Of a DNA stretch of 40,808 nucleotides, positions 26,625-35,414 are shown in pieces; the first letter of the stretch is position 1; each line of letters opens with the position of its first letter. The stretch is from Clostridia bacterium (lineage in GTDB: Bacteria; Bacillota; Clostridia; Oscillospirales; CAG-272): the NCBI GenBank assembly GCA_017463865.1, contig JAFTOI010000023.1, positions 1-40,808 on the forward strand, given 5' to 3'. A model generated the notes under the pieces. That model had not been told where the DNA came from. It saw nothing but the letters and a program-made list of their open reading frames with translations, and searched no databases. Both the position numbers and the translations under genes were made by a program.

Positions 26625-27659
26625 TCATATTACCCGCCGCACCCCAAATTTCCCCATGCACATGCACAGCGCCTGCTTGCCGCAGGCGCGGCAGGCGCGG
26701 AAGGGGCGGTCGAGATTGTACGCCACACGCGGCAGGTAGCCGGCGTCCTCGAGGAGGGTGAAGAGGGGGAAGAAGATGGCCATCGGGGGCAGCATGACCG
26801 ACACGACCCAGGCCAGCGTCCGCCAGACGCCCTCGATCAGCGCGCCGTGCAGCCAGTCGGGGGCGTGCAGTGCGGCGAAGAGGTCGCTCAGTCGGGCCTC
26901 CACCCAGAACAGCGCGTCGCTCAGCCATGCGGAGGGGTAATTCGCCCCCTCGATGGTCAGCCAGAAGGTGAGGGCCAGCAGGGCGAGCATGACGGGGTAG
27001 GCCGTCACCCGGCCGGTCAGGAGACGGTCGAGGCGGGAGATCGTCCGCGCCGGTGCCCGGACGGCGGCGCGGGCGATGGATTCGGCGCGCGTCATCAGCG
27101 ACACGGCGTCGGATTCCGGCGCGCTGAGACGGCGAGGTGGGCAGTCTGCCGGGCGTGGGGCGGCGAATGCGGCCTCCAACGCGTCGGTCAGCCTGCGCAG
27201 ATCAGCCTTCCTGCGGGCGGTGATGCCCACCACGGGCAGGCCGAGCGCGTCGCGGAGCGCGGCAAAGTCAATGTCGATCCCCCGCCGCTTTGCCTCGTCC
27301 ATCAGGTTCACGCAGACCACGACCGGCCGCGTGGGATCGAGCTCGACCACCTGCAGGACGAGGGCGAGGTTGCGCTCAAGGCAGGTTGCGTCGCAGACGA
27401 CGATAACGCCGTCTGCCTCCCCGCCGCAGAGGAAGTCACGTGCGACTTCCTCCTCGGCCGAATGCGCCAGCAGCGAATAGGTACCGGGGATGTCGACCAG
27501 CGTCCAGCGCCCCGACGCCGTCTCAAACTCGCCCGACGCGACCTCCACCGTCTTGCCCGGCCAGTTGCCGGTGTGCTGGTGCAGGCCGGTGAGGCCGTTG
27601 AAGACCGTCGATTTGCCCACGTTCGGATTGCCGGCGAGGGCAATGACCCGCCCGCTCAT
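26625..27659 (-). pseudogene. feoB: FeoB, N-terminal half (GTPase domain and first gate), truncated by the island
   Basis: 344 residues; about 336 belong to FeoB and the last eight (KFGVRRVI) come from the element. G-protein motifs: GNPNVGKS (10-17), DIPG (56-59), NLMD (118-121), then helices and the first Gate region up to PFRACRACGKQALCMCMG. It starts with an ATGA overlap with feoA. FeoB imports Fe(II) through the inner membrane using its GTPase. The product made now would lack half of the channel and is probably inactive. Confidence 0.95.
26640..26665. other. Right attachment site (element arm plus core)
   Basis: Arm CACCCCAAATTTCCCC (26640-26655) overlaps the core CCCATGCACATGC (26653-26665), after which feoB coding sequence resumes. 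The arm is the inverted copy (15 of 16) of 4671-4686. Inferred crossover CA at 26661-26662. Confidence 0.85.
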
Positions 27660-27901
27660 CGCCGCCCCGCCGGGGCGATGGCGATCGACCGCCCATCCGC
27701 CGCCCGGATGGCGATCACCGCCCCGCGGATGAGATAAGCCGACGGGTCGCCGCAGGGACTGCGCCCGACGCAGGTGACGGGCGTGTTCTCGATCAGCCCG
27801 ATGTCAAGAAAGCGCCGCCGCATGCTCCCGCACGCCGTGACCGCCGTGACCACCCCGCACTGTCCGGGCGCGAGGTCGCAGAGAGATTGTATCGTTTTCA
27901 T
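27656..27901 (-). CDS. feoA: FeoA, ferrous iron transport accessory protein
   Basis: 81 residues with the SH3-like fold motif typical of FeoA: QSLCDLAPGQCGVVTAV, then MRRRFLDIGLIENTPVTCVG and YLIRGAVIAIRAADGRSI. It works with FeoB in Fe(II) uptake. The start at 27901 has AAGGAG eight bases upstream; an earlier in-frame ATG lacks one. The ATG of feoB overlaps its stop. Confidence 0.93.
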   Translation of the reverse strand: MKTIQSLCDLAPGQCGVVTAVTACGSMRRRFLDIGLIENTPVTCVGRSPCGDPSAYLIRGAVIAIRAADGRSIAIAPAGRR

Positions 27902-27924
27902 GTAAGCACTCCTTTTGTTGAACT

Positions 27925-27936
27925 CGCGCATGCGCG
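27925..27936. promoter_or_regulatory. Palindrome CGCGCATGCGCG upstream of feoA
   Basis: Perfect 12-bp dyad 24 bases before the feoA start. It could be an iron-regulator site but does not match a Fur box. Confidence 0.3.
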
Positions 27937-27971
27937 CTTACCGTTAGGATATTCGACAAAAGGCGCGGGGG

Positions 27972-28190
27972 TGAAAGACCTTGGGGCTCCGCCCCAAACC
28001 CCGGTTAAGCCCCTTTTCGAGAAAAGGGGCTTAACGATCCCCAAAAGCTTCCCAGCAAAAGAAAGACCTTTGTGCGGATCAGATTTGATGCGCACAAAGG
28101 TCATGCATTTATTTGGAAGCTTTCGCGGGGGTCTGGGGACGCCTTTCTCGAAAGGCGCCCCAGCGGGATTTGGGGCGGAGCCCCAAGGTC
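27972..28190. repeat. Long palindromic intergenic repeat, copy A2
   Basis: Full-length copy: outer arms GACCTTGGGGCTCCGCCCC and its complement, a left hairpin TTAAGCCCC...GGGGCTTAA, a central GACCTTTGTGC/GCACAAAGGTC and a right hairpin of the same plan. The right arm reaches to one base before the serA stop (28192-28194). Confidence 0.85.
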
Positions 28191-28191
28191 T

Positions 28192-29355
28192 TCACCCAAT
28201 CACGCGGATTCTGCCCACGCCCTCGATGGCGTGGAGCTTTTCGACGGCGTCGGCGGGGACTTCGCTCGAGACGTCGAGCATGGTGTAGGCATTGTCGCCC
28301 TTAGACTTGTTGATCATGTTATCGATGTTGATGTGCAGATCGCCCATGACGCCCGAGATCTTCGACAGGATGGCCGGGATGTTGTCGTGCATGACGCAGA
28401 TGCGGGTGCCGGGGGTGCGGGGCATCGAGACGTTCGGGAAGTTGACGCTGTTGCGGATGTTGCCGTTGCGCAGGTAGTCATCGAGCTGGACGGCGGCCAT
28501 GACGGCACAGTTGTCCTCAGACTCAGCGGTCGATGCGCCAAGGTGCGGGATGGTGATGATGCCGGGGACGTTCACCGTCTCCTCGGTCGGGAAGTCGGTG
28601 ACGTAGCAGGACAGCTTGCCAGACGCCAGCGCAGCCTTGACGGCGTCAGCGTCGACCAGATCAGCGCGGGAGAGGTTGATCAGCTTCGCGCCGTCCTTCA
28701 TCATGGCGATGGTTTCGGCGTTGATCATTTTCTTGGTGGAGGGGGTTGCCGGTACATGCAGGGTGATATAGTCAGCCTGGCTGTAGATGTCGGTCTCGAC
28801 CAGCGCATGCTTGATCGAGCGGGACAGGCTCCACGCGGCGTCGACGGTCAGATACGGGTCGCAGCCGATGACGTTCATGCCCAGACCGGCCGCCGTGTTG
28901 GCGACCATGCCGCCGATGGCGCCCAGACCGATGACGCCCAGCGTCTTGCCGGCCAGCTCATTGCCGCCGAACTTCGACTTACCTGCCTCGACCGCCTTGG
29001 CGACACCCTCGGTGCCGGCCAGGCTGTTTGCCCATGCAATACCGCCCACAATGTCGCGGGAGGCCAGCAGCAGAGCGGCCACAGCCAGCTCCTTGACGCC
29101 GTTCGCGTTCGCGCCGGGCGTGTTGAAGACAACGATGCCCTGCTCGCTGCAGCGGTCGATCGGAATATTGTTGACACCGGCACCGCAGCGCGCGATGGCC
29201 AGCAGGTTATCGGCGAACTCCATGTCGTGCATGGCGGCAGAGCGCACCATGATCGCGTCAGGCGCAGTCACATCGGCGCCGACATTGTAAGCCGCACGGT
29301 CAAGCTTGTCAGTGCCGACCGCCGCGATCTTGTTGAGCAGCTGTATATTCATCAT
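28192..29355 (-). CDS. serA: D-3-phosphoglycerate dehydrogenase (short form with ACT domain)
   Basis: 387 residues. First step of serine synthesis. NAD loop GVIGLGAIGG, substrate Arg in ARCGAGVNNIP, Glu in the strand around TEETVNVPG, and catalytic His in IPHLGASTAESEDN; the C-terminal ~75 residues are an ACT domain. Start at 29355 is used: the ATG pair at 29355 and 29352 follows GAGG by nine bases. It is downstream of serC, same strand, with half of a repeat between them. Confidence 0.95.
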   Translation of the reverse strand: MMNIQLLNKIAAVGTDKLDRAAYNVGADVTAPDAIMVRSAAMHDMEFADNLLAIARCGAGVNNIPIDRCSEQGIVVFNTPGANANGVKELAVAALLLASRDIVGGIAWANSLAGTEGVAKAVEAGKSKFGGNELAGKTLGVIGLGAIGGMVANTAAGLGMNVIGCDPYLTVDAAWSLSRSIKHALVETDIYSQADYITLHVPATPSTKKMINAETIAMMKDGAKLINLSRADLVDADAVKAALASGKLSCYVTDFPTEETVNVPGIITIPHLGASTAESEDNCAVMAAVQLDDYLRNGNIRNSVNFPNVSMPRTPGTRICVMHDNIPAILSKISGVMGDLHINIDNMINKSKGDNAYTMLDVSSEVPADAVEKLHAIEGVGRIRVIG

Positions 29356-29377
29356 GATAGGATACCTCAAAAATAAA

Positions 29378-29462
29378 TTTGTTGGAAAGTTTTTGAAGAG
29401 TCCAGAGGGACTTTTTTCAAAAAGTCCCTCTGGTAGGGGTTTGGGGACAAAGTCCCCAAGGT
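29378..29462. repeat. Long palindromic intergenic repeat, half copy A3
   Basis: Has only the right part: GGAAAGTTTTT, a hairpin CAGAGGGACTTTTT...AAAAAGTCCCTCTG and TTTGGGGACAAAGTCCCC. Ends at the serC stop codon. Confidence 0.75.
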
Positions 29463-29464
29463 CT

Positions 29465-30553
29465 TTACGCCTTCGGATTCTCCGCGGCGAACTTCTTCAT
29501 GAATTCGACCAGCGCAGCCACGCCTTCTTCGGGCATTGCGTTGTAGATCGAGGCGCGCATGCCGCCGACCGAGCGGTGGCCCTTCAGGTTCTTCAGACCC
29601 GCCTTGGCCGCCTCGGAGGCGAACTTCTTGTCAAGATCAGCGTCACCGGTCACGAAGGTCACGTTCATCATCGAACGGGATTCCTTCTGGACGGGCGCGA
29701 TGTAGTAGTCCTGGCTGTCGAGGTAGTCGTAGAGCAGCGCGGCCTTGCGGGCATTGCGCTTCTGCATTTCCTCGAGGCCGCCGATGGACAGGATCCACTC
29801 ATACACCAGCTTTGCCATGTAGATGGCGTAGCAGGGGGGCGTGTTGTACATCGAGTCGTTGTCGGCCATGACCTTCCAATCGAGCATGGTCGGGGTCTCG
29901 GGACGGGCGCGGCCAAGCAGATCCTCGCGGACGATGACAAGGGTCAGACCTGCGGGCGCCATGTTCTTCTGCGCACCGGCGTAGATGACGCCGAACTTCG
30001 AAACGTCAACCGGCTCGGAGATGATGCAGGAGGACATGTCAGCCACGAGCGGGATGTCGCCCGTGTCAGGAATGTAGGGGAACTTGGTGCCGTAGATGGT
30101 GTTGTTGAAGCAGATGTGGACATAGTCAGCGCCGGCGCGGAAGGACTCGCGGGTGGTGGCGGGAACATAGGTGAAGTTGTCGGGCTTCGAGGTAGCGGCG
30201 ATCTTCACGTCACCGTACTTCTGCGCCTCGGTGTACGCCTTGCCCGAGAACTGGCCGGAGACGATGTAGTCGGCGTAGCCGTCGGGACGGAGCAGATTCA
30301 GCGGAACCGACGCAAACTGGGTCGACGCACCGCCCTGCAGGAAGAGCACCTTGTAGTTGTCGGGAATGTTCATCAGCTGGCGCAGCATGGCCTCAGCGTC
30401 CTTGATGATAGCCTCGTAATCCGGAGATCGATGACTCATCTCCATAACCGACATTCCGCTCTCACCGTAGCAGACAAGCTCGGATGCCGCTTTCTCCAGC
30501 ACCGGCAGGGGGAGCATCGAGGGACCTGCTGAAAAGTTATAGACTCTGTTCAT
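29465..30553 (-). CDS. serC: Phosphoserine aminotransferase
   Basis: 362 residues, the usual length. N-terminus VYNFSAGPSMLPLPVLE is diagnostic; the PLP lysine is in GAQKNMAPAGL; C-terminal HRSVGGMRASIYNAMPEEGV binds the substrate phosphate. It converts 3-phosphohydroxypyruvate to phosphoserine and is first in the serC-serA operon. No serB was seen. Confidence 0.97.
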   Translation of the reverse strand: MNRVYNFSAGPSMLPLPVLEKAASELVCYGESGMSVMEMSHRSPDYEAIIKDAEAMLRQLMNIPDNYKVLFLQGGASTQFASVPLNLLRPDGYADYIVSGQFSGKAYTEAQKYGDVKIAATSKPDNFTYVPATTRESFRAGADYVHICFNNTIYGTKFPYIPDTGDIPLVADMSSCIISEPVDVSKFGVIYAGAQKNMAPAGLTLVIVREDLLGRARPETPTMLDWKVMADNDSMYNTPPCYAIYMAKLVYEWILSIGGLEEMQKRNARKAALLYDYLDSQDYYIAPVQKESRSMMNVTFVTGDADLDKKFASEAAKAGLKNLKGHRSVGGMRASIYNAMPEEGVAALVEFMKKFAAENPKA

Positions 30554-30608
30554 ACTAAACCTCCGAAAGGATAATTCATTTTAGCGCAATAAAGCGTAGA
30601 ATACTATC

Positions 30609-30637
30609 ATTATACCGTTTTTGCAGCACCGCGTCAA
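30609..30637 (-). promoter_or_regulatory. serC promoter
   Basis: Minus strand TTGACG (30632-30637), 17-base spacer, TATAAT (30609-30614). GGAGG lies six bases before the serC start. Confidence 0.85.
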
Positions 30638-30770
30638 GGGCTTCGGCAAAAAAAGGACAAATTTTTCACAAAATTTTTGTGCATTTGGGGTGATTTTGCA
30701 GGGATAGCGGGGGTGGGAATGCAAAATACTGCTCTACGCTCCGTGGAGTGCCGCGCCGCTTTTGCGTGCC

Positions 30771-30799
30771 TTTACATTTCCCGGGCCATCTGCTATAAT
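30771..30799 (+). promoter_or_regulatory. Promoter of the XRE regulator gene
   Basis: TTTACA (30771-30776), 17-base spacer with extended -10 TG, TATAAT (30794-30799). Confidence 0.8.
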
Positions 30800-30846
30800 A
30801 CAGACAACGGTACCGCAGACAAAGTCAACATAAATGGAGGAACCCT

Positions 30847-31683
30847 ATGGCACATTCCATCGGCCAGACCATCCGAAAACTCAGAAAAGAACGCAATCTC
30901 ACCCAGGAGGAGCTGGCGGAACAGCTCAACGTGACGGCAAAGGCTGTCTCCAAATGGGAGAACGAAACCGGCCTGCCCGACATCTCGCAGGTCGTGCCGC
31001 TGGCTAATGTTTTCGGTGTCCCTACCGACATTCTCTTCGGTACAGCCAATCTTGACCCCGACGCCGAGGTCGAGCGCATCATCAACGAAGCCTCCGCCCT
31101 GCGGCGGCTAACCTATGAGACGGATGAGGCCGAGCAGATGCCCCACGGCTTCACCAATGAGCACGGACTGATGCAGGCCTGGATCCGCCGTGCCGCCGGG
31201 GACACTGACGGCGAGATCGAGGCGCGCTGCAATAACATCGCACGCCTGCTCGATACCCTGGCCGACGAGATCGGCCCCCTCGGCTGGGCTTATGCGGATA
31301 AGGGGCAGTATGAGGATGCCTACCGCGTCTTCCGCACCCTCTTCGACTTGCTCCCCGTCCTCTACGGCGACGAGCCATATACCCCGCTGATGCACACCCT
31401 GCATGCGTCGGGCATCGCTTACTGCTGTCTCAAGCTGGGGCAGCCCGACGAGGCGGTGGAATGGTTCTGGCGGGACTTCGACCACCTCTGCCGCAATGCC
31501 GAAAACTACAACCGCGAGGAACCCCTCGAGACGCCCCTGCTCCGCGCCTGCAAATTCCGCTATTTCGGTGAGGCAATGAGCGTCAAACAGCATATGGAGT
31601 ATATCCACTATAAGCGCTTCAAGCCCCTGTTCGATTATCCGCGCTACCGCGAGCTGGCGGAAAAACTTGAGTCGATGCCTTGA
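30847..31683 (+). CDS. XRE-family regulator with C-terminal helical repeat domain
   Basis: 278 residues. Helix-turn-helix at about 5-60 (IRKLRKERNLTQEELAEQLN, then AVSKWENETGLPDISQVVPLA), followed by ~200 residues of helical, TPR-like sequence (GQYEDAYRVFRTLFDLLP). Such proteins sense a peptide or cell state. The last codons (EKLESMP) and stop lie in a 25-bp repeat that recurs at 33048-33072, before the next kinase gene. Confidence 0.88.
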   Translation: MAHSIGQTIRKLRKERNLTQEELAEQLNVTAKAVSKWENETGLPDISQVVPLANVFGVPTDILFGTANLDPDAEVERIINEASALRRLTYETDEAEQMPHGFTNEHGLMQAWIRRAAGDTDGEIEARCNNIARLLDTLADEIGPLGWAYADKGQYEDAYRVFRTLFDLLPVLYGDEPYTPLMHTLHASGIAYCCLKLGQPDEAVEWFWRDFDHLCRNAENYNREEPLETPLLRACKFRYFGEAMSVKQHMEYIHYKRFKPLFDYPRYRELAEKLESMP

Positions 31684-31684
31684 C
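31660..31684 (+). repeat. 25-bp direct repeat, left copy
   Basis: Identical to 33048-33072; begins GAAAAACTTGAG and ends ATGCCTTGAC. It contains the last codons and stop of the XRE gene. The transporter gene lies between the two copies. Confidence 0.9.
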
Positions 31685-31695
31685 GGTGCTGCATG

Positions 31696-32967
31696 TCATC
31701 GATCGCGAAGTGACCGTTTGAACCCATCCCATTTCCGGCTGGCGGCAAAGCAGAGCAGGGTGCTGCCCGCGGCGAGCACAGCCCAGAAGAGCACGGCCAT
31801 GCCCCAGCCGAATGCTCCGGCAACCAGCGCAACAGCATAGGGCGAGAGGGAGCCCCCGATATAGGTGATGGCATTCAGTACGCCGACAATGCCGCTGACC
31901 CGCCCCACCGGCTTGAATGCACCGGGGATCCGGGTGATGAAGATGTGATTCGCACCGTGCATACAGCCGGTGATCAGTGCCATCAGCACGACGGTGATGA
32001 CAAATGTGACAGTACTGCCTGTATCCAGCAGCAGCACGATGATGCCCGCCGACAGTGCGCTCACCGCAAAGAAGAGCGCAGAGCTTCTGCCGTCCGAGGG
32101 GATGGCAAGGCAGATCTTTTTGGCGATGATCACGCAGACGATGCAGAAGATGGGAAGGATCGCTGTGGTGAGGATGGATATACCCGTCCCCAGCCCGCCG
32201 ACCTCGGCAATGAAGTCGGGCATCCAGGCCGTGATGCCGTCCCGCAGCAGCCCGTGGATCAGCACGGGCAGCAAAAACAGGTACAGCCCCGATTGGAAAA
32301 CAAGGGGAATAAAAGGGGCGGGACGTTCATCACGTGCATCGGGGACGGCCGGCGGCGGGGTAGGCTGATTGGCGCTGAGCCGCGGTACGAGGAAGCACCA
32401 GAAGCCGAGGGTGATCGCCCCGAGTGCCGCAGGAAGGTAGAAGGCCAGAGACCAGTTGTTGTCAGACAGATGCAGGCAGAGGGGAATAGCAAGGTAGATA
32501 AAGATCGTGGCGATCTGCGAAGAATTGGAGACCGCGACACAGGTGTCAAGATATCCCTTTTCGTCGTAGTTGGCGGCAATGATCCTGCCCAGCGGCGGGC
32601 GGATGAGGGCCTGGAAAAAGCCATTAATGCCCCAGACCAGCGCCATCAGATAAACCGATGGATAGAGCAGAGGAAGCGCCAGATTGCAGAGAACTGCGCC
32701 GCCAAGGCCAATGCCCACCAATGCGGCCGGACGGATCCTGTCGCCGAGCATGCCGCTGATGAATTGCCCGAGGCCATACGAAAGGGAGGCGGCAGAAATT
32801 GCAATGCCCAGCTCTGCCGCCAGTTCGGGATGGGTCAGGACGAGCGCATCCGCAATGGCAAGACGCACGGCGGCATAGTTGATTCGGGTCAGATAGCTGG
32901 CAAAATAGGCAAGGCAGCAGAAAAAGGACAGCAGGCGGAGTTTTACCTTGTTTTCAGCGTTGGGCAT
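31696..32967 (-). CDS. MFS transporter, organophosphate:phosphate antiporter-like
   Basis: 423 residues, twelve membrane helices. The N-terminus has CLAYFASYLTRINYAAVR, with the R-x-N-Y pattern seen in OPA-type (GlpT/UhpT-like) carriers, and the loop after helix 2 reads LSYGLGQFISGMLGDRI. Substrate likely a phosphorylated or anionic organic compound, not assigned. GAGG seven bases upstream and a promoter of its own at 33008-33036. Confidence 0.85.
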   Translation of the reverse strand: MPNAENKVKLRLLSFFCCLAYFASYLTRINYAAVRLAIADALVLTHPELAAELGIAISAASLSYGLGQFISGMLGDRIRPAALVGIGLGGAVLCNLALPLLYPSVYLMALVWGINGFFQALIRPPLGRIIAANYDEKGYLDTCVAVSNSSQIATIFIYLAIPLCLHLSDNNWSLAFYLPAALGAITLGFWCFLVPRLSANQPTPPPAVPDARDERPAPFIPLVFQSGLYLFLLPVLIHGLLRDGITAWMPDFIAEVGGLGTGISILTTAILPIFCIVCVIIAKKICLAIPSDGRSSALFFAVSALSAGIIVLLLDTGSTVTFVITVVLMALITGCMHGANHIFITRIPGAFKPVGRVSGIVGVLNAITYIGGSLSPYAVALVAGAFGWGMAVLFWAVLAAGSTLLCFAASRKWDGFKRSLRDR

Positions 32968-33007
32968 GGGAATACCTCACTTGGGGAGTGGATTGCGGGA
33001 CAGTCTA

Positions 33008-33036
33008 ATTATAGCACAGAGCAGGCCGGAGGGCAA
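33008..33036 (-). promoter_or_regulatory. Promoter of the MFS gene
   Basis: Minus strand TTGCCC (33031-33036), 17-base spacer, TATAAT (33008-33013) with extended -10. Confidence 0.7.
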
Positions 33037-33047
33037 GCCTGTCTGCC

Positions 33048-33072
33048 GAAAAACTTGAGTCGATGCCTTGAC
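33048..33072 (+). repeat. 25-bp direct repeat, right copy
   Basis: Second copy of 31660-31684. Its last bases (TTGAC) provide most of the -35 box of the kinase promoter. Confidence 0.9.
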
Positions 33073-33096
33073 AACCCCGCCGTTTTATGTTATGCT
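33068..33096 (+). promoter_or_regulatory. Promoter of the kinase gene
   Basis: TTGACA (33068-33073), 17-base spacer, TATGCT (33091-33096). Confidence 0.75.
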
Positions 33097-33128
33097 GAAC
33101 CTACCAAACTTTCCACGAGGTGACCACC

Positions 33129-34076
33129 ATGCCCACATCCAACCGCACGACCTTCCTCGCCATCGACGGCGGGGGCACCAAGACCGAGGGCGTCCGCGTC
33201 ACGGCTGACGGGCGCATTCTCGCCCGCGCTCGGGTGGGGGCGACCAATCCCAACGATCTCGGCCGCGAGACGGCATGCGCCCGCCTTGCGGCGCTGCTCG
33301 ATCAGCTGAGCGCCGACAGCCGCGACGCGGCGCTCTTCGCCGGTATTGCGGGTGCCATTGGCAACGAGGACGCACTGCGCGCCGTCCTTGCCGGGCGTGC
33401 GGCGCGGGTCGGCGTCGGCTCGGATGCGGTCAACCTGCTTTCGGCCATGGGGCGGCGGGACGGGGCGTGCCTCATCGCCGGTACCGGCTCGGTCTGCTTC
33501 GCCCGGCGTGGGGAGGAGATTCGCCGCATCGGCGGGTGGGGCTATCTGCTCGACAACGGCGGAAGCGGCTACGACATCGGCCGCGACGGCCTTTCGGCCG
33601 CGCTCCGCGCCCATGACGGGCGGGGTGAGCCGACCATGCTGACCGAGCGCCTGACCGAAGCCCTCGGCGAGCCCGTGCACACTGCCATCCCGCGCATTTA
33701 CCGAGAGGGCAAGCCCTTCATCGCCGCGCTTGCCCCTATTGTGTTCGCCGCCGCTGAAGATGGCGACGCGGCCGCGGCTGCCATCCTCGACCGCAATGCC
33801 GACTGCCTCGCCGAGCTGCTGCGCGCGGCCGCCGCGTGGCTGGGCGCGGACGCGCCCATGCCGGTACAGCTGGGCGGGAGCATCCTCACTGCCGCCGACG
33901 CGATGCGCGACCGCCTCGCTGATCGTGTGTCGGCGGGGATCACCCTCCACCGCAGCCCCGCGCCCCCCGTCTGGGGCGCCGCCAGCGAGGCCATGGCGCT
34001 GGCCGGGATCGAGCCGGAGGCGGGGGCGCTCGAACGATTCGCGGAGGAGCATTGGGACGGAACTGCGGAAAGGTAA
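33129..34076 (+). CDS. N-acetylglucosamine kinase-like ATPase (BadF/BadG family)
   Basis: 315 residues. FLAIDGGGTKTEGVRV is the phosphate-1 loop of the ASKHA fold, CLIAGTGSV the phosphate-2 region, and GGWGYLLDNGGSGYDIGRDG is typical of eukaryote-type GlcNAc kinases and their bacterial relatives. Probably phosphorylates an amino sugar in the cytoplasm. Start 33129 is chosen over GTG 33120 (which overlaps GAGG). A repeat element and terminator follow. Confidence 0.85.
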   Translation: MPTSNRTTFLAIDGGGTKTEGVRVTADGRILARARVGATNPNDLGRETACARLAALLDQLSADSRDAALFAGIAGAIGNEDALRAVLAGRAARVGVGSDAVNLLSAMGRRDGACLIAGTGSVCFARRGEEIRRIGGWGYLLDNGGSGYDIGRDGLSAALRAHDGRGEPTMLTERLTEALGEPVHTAIPRIYREGKPFIAALAPIVFAAAEDGDAAAAAILDRNADCLAELLRAAAAWLGADAPMPVQLGGSILTAADAMRDRLADRVSAGITLHRSPAPPVWGAASEAMALAGIEPEAGALERFAEEHWDGTAER

Positions 34077-34090
34077 CTTCGCATGGGGGG

Positions 34091-34218
34091 ACACCTCATC
34101 CGTCCTGGCCTTGCGGCCAAGCTACCTTCCCCTTGAGGAGAAGGTTTTCGGGAAAGCGCGAACGAAAAAGCCTTCCCCTCGAGGGGAAGGTGCCCCCCAT
34201 AGGGGGCGGATGAGGTGT
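34091..34218. repeat. Intergenic repeat B1, 128 bp with 12-bp terminal inverted repeats
   Basis: Ends ACACCTCATCCG (34091-34102) and CGGATGAGGTGT (34207-34218). The interior has two hairpins with CCTTCCCCT and AGGGGAAGG. A minimal relative is at 38957-38997. Confidence 0.85.
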
Positions 34219-34263
34219 AGTCTCGCTTTGGTAACATTCCCCGCCCCACATCACACCGCACAC

Positions 34264-34290
34264 AAAATCGGGACAGCCGTCCCGATTTTT
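34264..34290 (+). terminator. Terminator after the kinase gene
   Basis: Stem AAAATCGGGAC/GTCCCGATTTT with AGCC loop and a T run. It ends just before a possible -10 (TACAAT) of the next gene, which would make it also an attenuator-like element. Confidence 0.75.
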
Positions 34291-34321
34291 GCTACAATAC
34301 AGGCAGACGGGAGGGAGAGAC

Positions 34322-35227
34322 ATGGACTGGATCACCGGCATGCAGCGGGCCATCGACTATGTCGAGGCGCACATCACCGACGACCTCGATTACGCTGAGG
34401 TCGCGCGGCAGGGCTATTCGTCGAGCTACCATTTTCAGCGGGTGTTCAGCCTGCTCTGCGGCATGACGCTGGGTGAGTATATCCGCCGCCGGCGGCTGAC
34501 CCTGGCCGGGGCGGAGCTGAGCGCGGGCGAGATAAAGGTCATCGATGCCGCCCTCAAGTACGGCTACGACAGCCCTGACAGCTTTGCCCGGGCATTCTCG
34601 AAATTCCACGGCATCACTCCGTCGCAGGCGCGCGGCGGCGGGCGGCTGAAGTCGGTCTCACGTCTCACCGTCAAACTTGTATTGGAAGGTGGAACTGAAA
34701 TGAACTATCGCATCGAAACAAAACCCGAACTCATCCTCACCGGCTACCGCCGCCGCTTCACCGGCGTGCCCTATGGCCCCGACCGCGAGCGGCAGGAAGA
34801 GGCGCTCTTCTGCACTACCCGCGCGGCGCAGTGGATGCTCCGCGGCATCGCCGGGGAGCACAGCGTCGACTACTGCGTGGTCGACCGCATTGCAGACGAC
34901 GGCTATGACTTCCTCATCACCGTCCGGCTGGATGCCGCCGAACGCAAGTATATGCTTGATCCCGCCGTCACCGGCATCGACATGGCGCAGTTCGGCTTCG
35001 AGCACATCACCATCCCCGCGCGAACCTACGCCGTTTTCGTGACCGAGCGCAGCAAAATGCCGGTCGGCGAATACTGCGACATCCGCCGCCGCATCGCGGC
35101 CGAGTGGCTGCCGGGGTCGGGGTACACGCTGGCCGACGCGCCCGAGCTGGCGCTCTACCACTGGCGCCCCGCAGGCGGCAAGAGCGAGCGCTGCATCGAG
35201 ATCTGGCTGCCGGTCGAGGCGAGATAG
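34322..35227 (+). CDS. AraC-family regulator with GyrI-like effector-binding domain
   Basis: 301 residues. DNA-binding part first (residues 1-105: MQRAIDYVEAHITDDLDYAE to FARAFSKFHGITPSQAR), then a GyrI/SOUL-like effector domain (about 125-300: YRIETKPELILTGYRRRFTG to WRPAGGKSERCIEIWLPV). This order is that of Rob/SoxS-like multidrug or stress sensors. GGGAGGGAG site before the ATG at 34322. Confidence 0.93.
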   Translation: MDWITGMQRAIDYVEAHITDDLDYAEVARQGYSSSYHFQRVFSLLCGMTLGEYIRRRRLTLAGAELSAGEIKVIDAALKYGYDSPDSFARAFSKFHGITPSQARGGGRLKSVSRLTVKLVLEGGTEMNYRIETKPELILTGYRRRFTGVPYGPDRERQEEALFCTTRAAQWMLRGIAGEHSVDYCVVDRIADDGYDFLITVRLDAAERKYMLDPAVTGIDMAQFGFEHITIPARTYAVFVTERSKMPVGEYCDIRRRIAAEWLPGSGYTLADAPELALYHWRPAGGKSERCIEIWLPVEAR

Positions 35228-35260
35228 GGTGGTGCATCCGTATCGGATAACCCAAAAATA

Positions 35261-35288
35261 TGTCATTCTTCGGAATGACACATTTTTT
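35261..35288 (+). terminator. Terminator with UUCG tetraloop
   Basis: Stem TGTCATTC/GAATGACA, loop TTCG, followed by CA and six T. Closes the AraC gene. Confidence 0.85.
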
Positions 35289-35374
35289 CGCTCTGCAAAA
35301 TATTTTGAAAAAATTTCTCCGCAAATTGCAATAGCAAATTGCGAAGAAAAAACAACTTTTGGGATTATAACACA

Positions 35375-35400
35375 AAAAGGCGCCCCGTGGGGCGCCTTTT
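35375..35400. terminator. Terminator after the DUF378 gene
   Basis: Perfect 12-bp arms AAAAGGCGCCCC/GGGGCGCCTTTT around GT; on the minus strand followed by a T run. It lies 14 bases after the DUF378 stop. Confidence 0.85.
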
Positions 35401-35414
35401 CCTATCCCATTCCT

